The notes beneath the pieces were generated by a model. It saw only the letters and a program-made list of their open reading frames with translations. It was not told the origin of the DNA and made no database searches. Position numbers and translations under genes: made by a program. Positions 13,431-18,976 of a stretch of 20,482 nucleotides of DNA are shown here, one piece after another. The DNA is from Parcubacteria group bacterium. Its GTDB lineage: Bacteria > Patescibacteriota > Minisyncoccia > Phycocordibacterales > Phycocordibacteraceae. The stretch is from contig JAQBRK010000020.1 of assembly GCA_028286505.1 (NCBI GenBank), positions 1 to 20,482 of the forward strand. The letters are read 5' to 3'. The first letter of the stretch is position 1, and each line of letters opens with the position of its first letter.

Positions 13431-13499
13431 CCCGGATGGGCTCGAACCATCGACCGTCTCCTTAAAAGGGAGCTGCTCTACCAGCTGAGCTACGGGAGC
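13427..13499 (-). tRNA. tRNA-Lys (anticodon UUU)
   Basis: Cloverleaf on the minus strand: acceptor GCTCCCG / CGGGAGC, D arm GCTC...GAGC, anticodon loop CTTTTAA (anticodon TTT) on a stem with four good pairs and a G27-A43 mismatch, T arm GATGG-TTCGAGC-CCATC, discriminator A. The 3' CCA is not encoded (the DNA continues CAAG). A -10-like TACAAA ends 6 nt before G1 with TTGAGA further upstream, so transcription may begin at or next to the mature 5' end. The 3' end is part of a 21-bp hairpin. Confidence 0.96.
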
Positions 13500-13505
13500 A
13501 AGTAA

Positions 13506-13536
13506 TTTGTAGTGGCTAACGAGCTAACTTTCTCAA
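13506..13536 (-). promoter_or_regulatory. Putative promoter of tRNA-Lys
   Basis: Minus strand TTGAGA (13536-13531), 19-nt spacer, TACAAA (13511-13506), then 6 nt to the first base of the tRNA. The spacer is longer than ideal. Confidence 0.4.
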
Positions 13537-13572
13537 CCTAGCATTTACGGACCTTCTTTTCTAGCACTCTTC

Positions 13573-13899
13573 CTACTCCGTCCCTGTTCGTTGATAGGGG
13601 TCAGGGTTCGTGGATGTTGCCGCTACCGGCGCGCTTATCGAACTTCCCGTGCGCTGATAGGGATCAGGTTTGGAAGTGCCGGAATCGCTGGCGCCCGTCA
13701 CCTGTTTGGGATAAGCACCGGGGTCGATAGGATTTGCGGGAACCAGGTAGCGGTAGCCTTGTTGTTCTTCGCCTGAACGGGTCACGGGGGTAATGAAGGG
13801 ACCTTCGTGAGCTATGGGGTGGTTCGGACCTCCCGTTACCACCCACGCCACGAAGATGAACACGAGCGCCATTATTACGAAGAGTCCGTCTGCTTTCAT
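13573..13899 (-). CDS. Small membrane-anchored repeat protein, 108 aa (hypothetical)
   Basis: I recognise no family. An N-terminal hydrophobic helix (about 6-22, LFVIMALVFIFVAWVV) without a clear cleavage site suggests a membrane anchor with the rest outside. The exported part is proline-, serine- and threonine-rich and carries two copies of PDPYQRTG (78-85 and 99-106), separated by a flexible Ser/Ala linker. It ends directly after the second copy. An extended -10 (TGC-TAGAAT) ends 6 nt before the ATG and overlaps the 3' end of the Mur ligase gene, so it has its own leaderless promoter. The repeats may bind cell wall or a partner, but that is a guess. Confidence 0.75.
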   Translation of the reverse strand: MKADGLFVIMALVFIFVAWVVTGGPNHPIAHEGPFITPVTRSGEEQQGYRYLVPANPIDPGAYPKQVTGASDSGTSKPDPYQRTGSSISAPVAATSTNPDPYQRTGTE

Positions 13900-13905
13900 A
13901 TCCTG

Positions 13906-13914
13906 ATTCTAGCA
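13906..13914 (-). promoter_or_regulatory. Extended -10 promoter of the 108-aa protein gene
   Basis: Minus strand TGC-TAGAAT, exactly 6 nt before the ATG at 13899. The site lies at the junction with the Mur ligase stop codon. Confidence 0.55.
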
Positions 13915-13915
13915 G

Positions 13916-15175
13916 CTAGCCCGCGAGCTTCTGCAATTCTTCCGCCACGACGCGTGCGTCGCTCCAGGGCTCTTTAGTACCGCCCGCTCGCATAATGTAC
14001 GGGTCGGTTCCTTTGCCGGTTACGAGAACGGCGTCACCGGGCTGCGCGAGTTGGAGCGCAGCTGAGATAGCTTCGCGACGGTCCATTATAAGTTTTGGAG
14101 CCCGCTTCATCCCGGACGCCATAGCGTCGACAATCGTTTGAGGGTTTTCATCGTACGGGTCCTCGTCCGTCAGAATGACTTCGGCGCAGTACGAATCCGC
14201 GATGCGACCCATCTCGGGGCGCTTCCAGGTATCGCGCCCCCCTCCCGTATTTCCGAGTACGCATATCTTCCGGCGGTCCGGATAGGCCTGATAGAGCGCC
14301 TCGAGCGAATCAGGGGTGTGAGCGTAGTCGACGATGGCGAGGAAGTCCTGACCTGCTTCAATACGTTCTGCCCGTCCCGGTATGAGGGTGAGGTGCTTGA
14401 GCGCGGTCGCCACGGTGGGAAGCGGCACGCCCGCAAATTCCGCCGTCCGTATAGCCGCGAGAGCGTTGCGAGCGCTAAAGGCACCCGGGTGGGGAAGGGC
14501 AAACTCCATGCCTCCGTACATAAAAGTAATTCCCGCGTCGGTAAGCACGAGGTTCTGCGCGTCCGCGAGCGCGAACGGAAGACGCACTTCAACGGGAAGC
14601 GACTGGAAGCGTTTTCCATACGGACTATCGATATTCGCGATGATGGCGCGCGGCCGCTTGCGTGAGCGCACCAGCGCTTTCCCGATACGAAGCTTCGCTT
14701 GGAAATAGTTTTCGATACCACCGTGGGACTCCAGGTGCTCCTTTTCAAGATTGGTGAACACGACCGCATCGAGCGAAAGGAACAGGTGGCGATACTGAAG
14801 CGCAGCTTCGCTCGTTATCTCGATGACCGCATGAGTTGCTCCCTTCGAAACGGCTTCGGCTAAAAACTTTTGAATGAACCCTCGCCCGGGCAGTGTCATC
14901 TTGAATTTGTTCGGGCGGGATTCCGTGCCGATGGTGAAATGAATCGTGCTTGAAACGGCTACGGTGTGGCCGGCCTCGGTAAGGACTGCCGCTATCATTT
15001 CGGTTACGGAGGATTTTCCCTTGGTGCCGGTCACGCCGATAACGGTGAGCTTCTTTGCGGGAAAGCCGCAAGCAAGTGCCATGCCTAGGGTCCAAACGAA
15101 ATGGTAGGGAGCAAGAATAGCTCGATAAAGGGAGCGGGGGAGAAGGGATTCGGCTGCGTGCTTGAGAGAATTCAT
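13916..15175 (-). CDS. MurE-like Mur ligase lacking the N-terminal UDP-binding domain
   Basis: ATP-dependent amino-acid ligase of peptidoglycan precursor synthesis, most like UDP-MurNAc-tripeptide synthetase (MurE). The 419-aa protein starts with about 40 residues before the P-loop GVTGTKGKSS (47-56), whereas MurE normally has about 100 residues of uridine-binding domain there. Further Mur signatures are FTNLEKEHLESHG (about 138-150), the DYAHTPDSLEAL box and LGNTGGGRDTWKRPEMG. The MurE specificity loop reads DEDPYDENP instead of the DNPR of diaminopimelate enzymes, so the amino acid added cannot be predicted. The ATG lies 2 nt after the ruvA stop (TGA-CC-ATG), so it is probably translated by coupling. 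An alternative is a MurT/CapB-like relative, but the DYAHTPDS and RPEMG boxes favour MurE. Confidence 0.85.
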   Translation of the reverse strand: MNSLKHAAESLLPRSLYRAILAPYHFVWTLGMALACGFPAKKLTVIGVTGTKGKSSVTEMIAAVLTEAGHTVAVSSTIHFTIGTESRPNKFKMTLPGRGFIQKFLAEAVSKGATHAVIEITSEAALQYRHLFLSLDAVVFTNLEKEHLESHGGIENYFQAKLRIGKALVRSRKRPRAIIANIDSPYGKRFQSLPVEVRLPFALADAQNLVLTDAGITFMYGGMEFALPHPGAFSARNALAAIRTAEFAGVPLPTVATALKHLTLIPGRAERIEAGQDFLAIVDYAHTPDSLEALYQAYPDRRKICVLGNTGGGRDTWKRPEMGRIADSYCAEVILTDEDPYDENPQTIVDAMASGMKRAPKLIMDRREAISAALQLAQPGDAVLVTGKGTDPYIMRAGGTKEPWSDARVVAEELQKLAG

Positions 15176-15177
15176 GG

Positions 15178-15729
15178 TCAGCTCGTCGCGCCCGAAAGAG
15201 CGGCCTTGAGGCGATCGTCCTTTCCGATGATGCTTTTCGGAATCTTCGATACGGAAGCACGTGCCTCGCGCTCGGTGTAGCCAAGCGCAACGAGGGTATC
15301 GAATACTTCTGCATCACCATCGTCATGCACACCGCTACCTGCGACTTTCTCCGAAAGCTCGACCAACAGTTTCTCGGCCGCCTTTTTCCCCATGCCCGCT
15401 ACCCGCGTCAGGTAATCAAGATCGCGTTTTCCTATGGCGCCGATAAGCGATTCGCGGGGAGCCTTACGAAGAATGGCGAGCGCCGTCTTCGGCCCCACTC
15501 CCGGCACGCGTAGCAGAAGCTCGAAGAAGCGAAGATCTTCGGGAACGGCAAAACCGTAGAGTTCGAGCCCGTCCTGCTTCACCGCAAGGTAGGTATGAAG
15601 CGACGCAACGGCATCGACAGACAGATTCTCGGGAGCCGACATATTCACATAAATCCCGAAACCGGCCACTTCGATTACCGCTCCGAAGGGGTCAGTCGAC
15701 AGAACGACGCCTTTCACCTGACGAATCAT
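15178..15729 (-). CDS. ruvA: Holliday junction branch migration protein RuvA
   Basis: Tetrameric junction-binding protein that loads RuvB. The 183-aa protein has an OB-fold domain (1-64, MIRQVKGVVLSTDPFGAVIEVAGFG), two helix-hairpin-helix motifs (RVPGVGPKTALAIL about 74-87 and RVAGMGKKAAEKLL about 108-121), an acidic flexible linker (HDDGDAE), and the C-terminal RuvB-binding domain (about 140-183, TLVALGYTEREARASV). It is the first gene of a pair with the Mur ligase, an unusual partner since ruvA is commonly next to ruvB or ruvC. A weak -10-like GATAGT lies 6 nt before the ATG, and there is no Shine-Dalgarno. Confidence 0.95.
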   Translation of the reverse strand: MIRQVKGVVLSTDPFGAVIEVAGFGIYVNMSAPENLSVDAVASLHTYLAVKQDGLELYGFAVPEDLRFFELLLRVPGVGPKTALAILRKAPRESLIGAIGKRDLDYLTRVAGMGKKAAEKLLVELSEKVAGSGVHDDGDAEVFDTLVALGYTEREARASVSKIPKSIIGKDDRLKAALSGATS

Positions 15730-15773
15730 ATATGGACTATCGTACCACTTGAGGGCCTAAACGGTGGCCTATC

Positions 15774-15802
15774 TTGCGGAATCCCCGCTCCTCGCGTACT
15801 AT
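15774..15802 (+). promoter_or_regulatory. Promoter of rpsT
   Basis: TTGCGG (15774-15779), 17-nt spacer, TACTAT (15797-15802), then 9 nt to the ATG at 15812. This predicts a leader of only 2-4 nt and therefore no Shine-Dalgarno. Confidence 0.55.
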
Positions 15803-15811
15803 GCCGACACA

Positions 15812-16078
15812 ATGGCCATCACCCGAAATGCGAAGAAAGCTCACCGCGCGAGCCTCAAGAAGCACGTATACAACGTGCGCCGCAAGCGCGTTCTTACTGA
15901 CACCGTTAAAACGGTAAAGAAGCTTATCGCGACCGACACGAAGGAAGCCGCGAATTCGCTCTCTGCCGCTTACAAGGCGATCGATAAGGCAGCAAAGCGC
16001 GGCGTTATCAAGAAGAACACGGCATCCCGTAAGAAGTCCCGTCTCGCGCTCGCCATCAAACGAGCAGAAGGGAAGTAA
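15812..16078 (+). CDS. rpsT: 30S ribosomal protein S20
   Basis: Primary 16S rRNA-binding protein of the small subunit. The start MAITRNAKKAHRAS at 15812 gives 88 aa, the normal S20 length; a longer frame opening at 15764 would run through the promoter. It is very basic and all-helical, with the family pattern of an N-terminal KKAHRASLKKHVYNVRRK and a C-terminal GVIKKNTASRKKSRLALAIKR. It stands alone between divergent ruvA and a bidirectional terminator. The transcript is near-leaderless, notable for a highly expressed ribosomal protein gene. Confidence 0.95.
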   Translation: MAITRNAKKAHRASLKKHVYNVRRKRVLTDTVKTVKKLIATDTKEAANSLSAAYKAIDKAAKRGVIKKNTASRKKSRLALAIKRAEGK

Positions 16079-16080
16079 GA

Positions 16081-16107
16081 AAAGCCGCCCGAAAGGGCGG
16101 TTTTCTT
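16081..16107. terminator. Bidirectional terminator between rpsT and tRNA-Arg(CCG)
   Basis: AAAGCCGCCC, loop GAAA, GGGCGGTTTTC: a stable GC stem flanked by A and T runs on both sides. It lies directly after the rpsT stop and 5 nt after the tRNA 3' end, so it can end both convergent transcripts. Confidence 0.85.
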
Positions 16108-16111
16108 ATTG

Positions 16112-16183
16112 TGCTCCTGGCAGGAGTCGAACCTGCATCGGCCCCTTCGGAGGGGGCTATCCTATCCATTGAACGACGGGAGC
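16112..16183 (-). tRNA. tRNA-Arg (anticodon CCG)
   Basis: Minus-strand cloverleaf: acceptor GCTCCCG / CAGGAGC with a C6-A67 mismatch, D arm GTTC...GGAT with AATGGATA loop (A20, an ArgRS identity base), anticodon stem GCCCC/GGGGC, loop CTCCGAA (anticodon CCG, C35 present), T arm GCAGG-TTCGACT-CCTGC, discriminator A. CCA is not encoded. It decodes CGG. An extended -10 (TGC-TATCGT) ends 8 nt before G1. Confidence 0.94.
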
Positions 16184-16190
16184 TTATTCA

Positions 16191-16200
16191 TACGATAGCA
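16191..16200 (-). promoter_or_regulatory. Extended -10 of tRNA-Arg(CCG)
   Basis: Minus strand TGC-TATCGT, 8 nt before the tRNA 5' end, predicting a precursor with almost no 5' leader. Confidence 0.4.
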
Positions 16201-16259
16201 AATGCGGTAGGAACGCGTTGCTTCCAAACGGTAGGAAGTTTCGCTGCGCTTCACACATC

Positions 16260-16357
16260 GGTCACCCATAAATCCCTGCTGGGATTTCGGTCGACCCCGC
16301 CTCAGCGCCGCCGCGCTTCCGGCTTTCGATTCCTACACGTGCGTCTCCCAGACGCAC
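16260..16357. repeat. Hairpin-rich spacer between the two tRNA-Arg genes
   Basis: No credible gene. It holds AAATCCC-TGCT-GGGATTT (16270-16287), the 13-nt motif TCGACCCCGCCTC (16291-16303) shared with the spacer beside tRNA-Lys, a TTCCGGCT segment (about 16316-16323) that has a near copy there (CTCCGGCT), and GTGCGTCT-CCC-AGACGCAC (16339-16357, 8 bp). GGTCAC at 16260 is also present at the matching place in the other spacer (13282). Confidence 0.65.
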
Positions 16358-16358
16358 T

Positions 16359-16414
16359 CGGGAGCACCAAATGAAAAACGCCTCAGTTGAGGCGTTTTTC
16401 ATTTGGTGCTCCCG
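16359..16414. repeat. 27-bp perfect palindrome including the tRNA-Arg(GCG) 3' end
   Basis: Bases 16359-16385 are the exact reverse complement of 16388-16414, with a 2-nt loop. The core AAAAACGCCTCA / TGAGGCGTTTTT looks like a bidirectional terminator. The outer arm on the tRNA side is the tRNA 3' acceptor strand with CCA, so the transcript could fold the mature 3' end into the hairpin instead of the acceptor stem. Confidence 0.9.
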
Positions 16415-16478
16415 GTAGGAATCGAACCTACATCGCATCCTCCGCAAGGATGCGTCCTATCCATTGAACGACGGGAGC
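16404..16478 (-). tRNA. tRNA-Arg (anticodon GCG), CCA encoded
   Basis: Minus-strand cloverleaf: acceptor GCTCCCG / CGGGAGC fully paired, D arm GTTC...GGAC with loop AATGGATA (A20), anticodon stem CATCC/GGATG, loop TTGCGGA (U33, anticodon GCG, C35), T arm GTAGG-TTCGATT-CCTAC, discriminator A, then encoded CCA (16406-16404). Most bacteria read CGU/CGC/CGA with an A34 (inosine) tRNA, so a G34 arginine tRNA is uncommon. D arm and acceptor are nearly identical to tRNA-Arg(CCG), suggesting duplication. Confidence 0.93.
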
Positions 16479-16489
16479 GGACGTTTTTG

Positions 16490-16518
16490 ACTGTACCGTT
16501 CTAAGGGCCTATTCGCAA
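16490..16518 (-). promoter_or_regulatory. Promoter of tRNA-Arg(GCG)
   Basis: Minus strand TTGCGA (16518-16513), 17-nt spacer, TACAGT (16495-16490), 11 nt before G1, predicting a 4-5 nt 5' leader. Confidence 0.5.
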
Positions 16519-16519
16519 G

Positions 16520-16993
16520 CTAAAGCCGCAGAAGCTCGATCAAGTGATCGAATACCGACTCATGATGCTTTCCTTCGGGCACCTGTGCAAGAAAGAATTC
16601 ATAAATACGAACGGGGTCGTGATTCACGATGGGGATCAAGAGGTGTGGCGAGAGGAAATTCCGGGTCTTAATGGAAAGGGAAGGAGGCATGGTCTCGTCC
16701 GCGTATTCGAGTACGGCAAAGGAGAGCATCGACTCGTAGAGATACAGGTTCTGGTCGATAACGACACCGCGGTCGGTTATCGCGAAGTAATGCTCGCGTG
16801 GTCGCTTCGCCGCTTGAAGGGCGAGTGCGCCGGAGCCGGTCGCGACGACAAGCGCCAAAATGAGGTTGTTGAAGAGAATGCAGGCGATGACCGCGGCGGT
16901 TGCGATGATGCCAAGTGCCCAATACCAATCGGCACCTTTTTCTTCGAAGGCGTACTCATGTCCCTCCCATTCGAATATCACTCCACGCGCCAT
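16520..16993 (-). CDS. Two-helix membrane protein, 157 aa (hypothetical)
   Basis: The cytoplasmic N-terminus (MARGVIFEWEGHEYAFEEKG) is followed by two close hydrophobic helices (about 23-41 and 43-61; GALALQAAKRPREHYFAITD follows). A soluble domain with a beta-rich pattern then starts with FAITDRGVVIDQNLYLYESMLSF. This layout, a helical hairpin then a small PH-like beta domain, is seen in several small CPR membrane proteins, some annotated with DUF5673. That link is from memory and weak. An extended -10 (TGC-TATCAT, 17005-17013) ends 11 nt before the ATG. It is divergent from the YibE/F gene, with their promoters back to back. Confidence 0.75.
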   Translation of the reverse strand: MARGVIFEWEGHEYAFEEKGADWYWALGIIATAAVIACILFNNLILALVVATGSGALALQAAKRPREHYFAITDRGVVIDQNLYLYESMLSFAVLEYADETMPPSLSIKTRNFLSPHLLIPIVNHDPVRIYEFFLAQVPEGKHHESVFDHLIELLRL

Positions 16994-17004
16994 ATTTTAT
17001 AGAT

Positions 17005-17013
17005 ATGATAGCA
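17005..17013 (-). promoter_or_regulatory. Extended -10 of the 157-aa membrane protein gene
   Basis: Minus strand TGC-TATCAT, 11 nt before the ATG at 16993. It is identical to the extended -10 in front of the coiled-coil gene. Confidence 0.45.
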
Positions 17014-17052
17014 CCGCGAATGTCTTCACCCGTGCACTACGAATGATAGGGG

Positions 17053-17058
17053 TATACT
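17053..17058 (+). promoter_or_regulatory. -10 box of the YibE/F gene (leaderless start)
   Basis: TATACT followed by exactly 6 nt and the ATG at 17065. There is no Shine-Dalgarno between them. Confidence 0.55.
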
Positions 17059-17064
17059 GCCGCA

Positions 17065-18168
17065 ATGAAACGAGGCTTCCTTGTACTGCTGTGCCTGCTT
17101 TCCGTCGCGTTCCCGCTTGCGGCTTTTGCGGACAGCGCTTCCGTTGAGCAAGATTATTTGGAGAAAGCGAAAGTGGTAGAGGCCTCCGCTTCGCGGCCGC
17201 AATCCCTTCCCGGAACGAACATAACGGGCAAAACACAGGACATTACCGTCGAGGTACTCGAAGGAGTCGATAAAGGAAAAAGCGTTTCGTTCGAAAACGA
17301 TTACACCCAGGTGACTGCGGGAGAAATAGTGTATGTACGGCATATCACCGGAGGATTTTCGACCGACACGTGGTCGGTGGCGGACCCGTACCGCCTTCCC
17401 GTGCTGGGTATTTTGTTCATTGTGTTTCTTTTCCTCGCGCTCTTGATAGGTGGATTCCAAGGACTTCGTGCGCTTGCGAGTCTTGCAGGCTCGTTCGTCC
17501 TTATCTTTTTCGTTCTGCTTCCCGGAATTCACGCCGGATACTCACCCGTACTTATTTCAATAGGAGTCGCGTCGCTCATTATCATCGTAGGCTCGTACAT
17601 TACTCACGGATTCAATCGAACGACGACCGCGGCGGTACTCTCCATGATAGGTACCGTGATCATTACGGGGCTTGCCGCGTACTTCGTCATACATGCCTCG
17701 CATCTTTCCGGATTTGCGACCGAAGAAAACGTGTATCTGAATTTCAATACGAACGGCCGCATCGACATGGTCGGGCTGCTCTTCGGCGGAATTATGATCG
17801 GTCTCCTGGGCGTCCTGTACGACATAGCCATTGGCCAGGCTATCGCCGTTGAAGAGCTCTATCACGCGGGCGAACATTACACGCGCAAGAAAATATTCGA
17901 ACGAGGCATGCGCATCGGACGCGAGCACATCGGCGCGCTCATCAACACGCTTGCCATAGCGTATGTGGGTACCGCGCTTCCGCTGCTCCTCCTGCTGTCG
18001 GGAGCTACGACGACGGTCGCGTACCTGCTTAACAGCGAAATATTCGCGTCCGAGATCATCCGCATCCTCATCGGTTCCATCGGTCTTATCCTTGCCGTGC
18101 CGCTCACGACGGCCGTTGCGACCTTGATGCTGTCAAAGAAATCTTCCGTCACCGGTCATACGCATTAA
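17065..18168 (+). CDS. YibE/F-family multi-pass membrane protein
   Basis: Member of the YibE/F family, an uncharacterised group of likely transporters. The 367-aa protein has a signal peptide (1-22, ending AAFA), an extracytoplasmic beta domain (about 30-105, with ITVEVLEGVDKGKSV and a GEIVYVRHI strand), and seven or so membrane helices from about 110 to the C-terminus. Family-like features include GGFQGLRALASL, the polar LLGVLYDIAIGQAIAVEEL stretch (about 248-266) and GREHIGALINTLAIAYVGTALPLLLLL (about 283-309), which is probably the substrate path. The C-terminus ends GHTH. It has a leaderless start from a TATACT box and converges with the znu operon 9 nt after its stop. Confidence 0.88.
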   Translation: MKRGFLVLLCLLSVAFPLAAFADSASVEQDYLEKAKVVEASASRPQSLPGTNITGKTQDITVEVLEGVDKGKSVSFENDYTQVTAGEIVYVRHITGGFSTDTWSVADPYRLPVLGILFIVFLFLALLIGGFQGLRALASLAGSFVLIFFVLLPGIHAGYSPVLISIGVASLIIIVGSYITHGFNRTTTAAVLSMIGTVIITGLAAYFVIHASHLSGFATEENVYLNFNTNGRIDMVGLLFGGIMIGLLGVLYDIAIGQAIAVEELYHAGEHYTRKKIFERGMRIGREHIGALINTLAIAYVGTALPLLLLLSGATTTVAYLLNSEIFASEIIRILIGSIGLILAVPLTTAVATLMLSKKSSVTGHTH

Positions 18169-18177
18169 GGCCGTTGC

Positions 18178-18975
18178 CTAGGCCCGCTTAAGAAGGGATG
18201 CCACGAAAAATGCGACAAGAATGAGTACGATAGTACCTCCAGCCGAAAGGTTAAGGTAAAAGGAGCTAAAGATACCAGCGACTACCGAGAAGACCGAGAG
18301 GGCTTCTGCAATGAGGATGGTTTTCTTGAAGCTCTTCTTGAATTGGAGCGCGGTAAGTACGGGTATGACAATCAATGCGGCGATAAGGAGAGCGCCTACG
18401 ATAGGAATCGAGATAGAGACCGTGAGCCCAGCCAACATGATGAGAAGCACATTGATGAATCGAGTTGGAATTCCTGCTACTTGAGCAGCCTCTTCATCGA
18501 AACTCACATACAGCAGCTCTTTGTAAGCGACGTATACGCCCACGAGCACGACACAGCCTATGCCACTGATGATATACAGATCGGTCTGACTCACGGTAAC
18601 GATACTGCCAAAGAGATAGTTGAATAGATTCACGCTAAAGCCATGCGCAATGCTCAACAGGGTCAGTGCAACAGCAAGACTGCCCGAGAGGAATACCGAA
18701 AGAGCCGCGTCGCTATACACCCTCTTAGAAAGTCGGAGTCGTTCGATGAGAACCGACGCAACCGTCGAGACGCCGAAGGCGGTAAAGAGCGGATTGATGT
18801 TTAGTAGCAGGCCAAGAGCGACACCTGCGAGCGAGACATGTGCAAGCGTATCGGCAATGAGCGAATAGCGTCGCAGAACCAAAAAGATACCAATGAGCGG
18901 AGCTATAAGAGCAATCACGACTCCCGCCTCAAAGGCCCTGATCAAGAAACTGTACTGGAAGATGGAGAGCAGCAT
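18178..18975 (-). CDS. znuB: Zinc/manganese ABC transporter permease (ZnuB/ABC-3 family)
   Basis: Membrane subunit of a high-affinity zinc or manganese importer. The 265-aa, eight-to-nine-helix protein shows the ABC-3 family patterns: FLVLRRYSLIADTLAHVSLAGVALGLL (about 31-57), FGSIVTVSQTDL, FDEEAAQVAGIPTRFINVLLIMLAGLTVSISIPIVGALLIAALIVIP (about 159-205, with the EAA-like cytoplasmic loop). The ATG follows the znuC stop by 1 nt (TAA-T-ATG order on the minus strand), so the two are co-translated. It is last in the znuA-znuC-znuB order. Metal specificity cannot be told from the permease. Confidence 0.93.
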   Translation of the reverse strand: MLLSIFQYSFLIRAFEAGVVIALIAPLIGIFLVLRRYSLIADTLAHVSLAGVALGLLLNINPLFTAFGVSTVASVLIERLRLSKRVYSDAALSVFLSGSLAVALTLLSIAHGFSVNLFNYLFGSIVTVSQTDLYIISGIGCVVLVGVYVAYKELLYVSFDEEAAQVAGIPTRFINVLLIMLAGLTVSISIPIVGALLIAALIVIPVLTALQFKKSFKKTILIAEALSVFSVVAGIFSSFYLNLSAGGTIVLILVAFFVASLLKRA

Positions 18976-18976
18976 A

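Noticed and set aside
13077..13505. 142-codon plus-strand ORF across the spacer and tRNA-Lys
   Set aside because: It runs through several perfect hairpins and antisense to a tRNA, so it is an artefact of a stop-poor spacer.
14138..14769. Long ORFs on both strands inside the Mur ligase gene
   Set aside because: They are frame shadows of a gene with all Mur motifs in its own frame.
16325..16370. Possible plus-strand tRNA remnant (TTCGATTCCTAC then CGGGAGCACCA)
   Set aside because: It resembles the T arm and acceptor end of the neighbouring tRNA, but an 8-bp hairpin interrupts it and no D or anticodon arm lies upstream. Treated as part of the spacer repeat.
16262..16447. 61-codon minus-strand ORF across tRNA-Arg(GCG) and its palindrome
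   Set aside because: It overlaps a clear tRNA and the palindrome; its translation has no protein-like pattern.
17500..18168. Antisense ORFs within the YibE/F gene
   Set aside because: The plus-strand frame has a signal peptide and regular membrane helices; the others do not.
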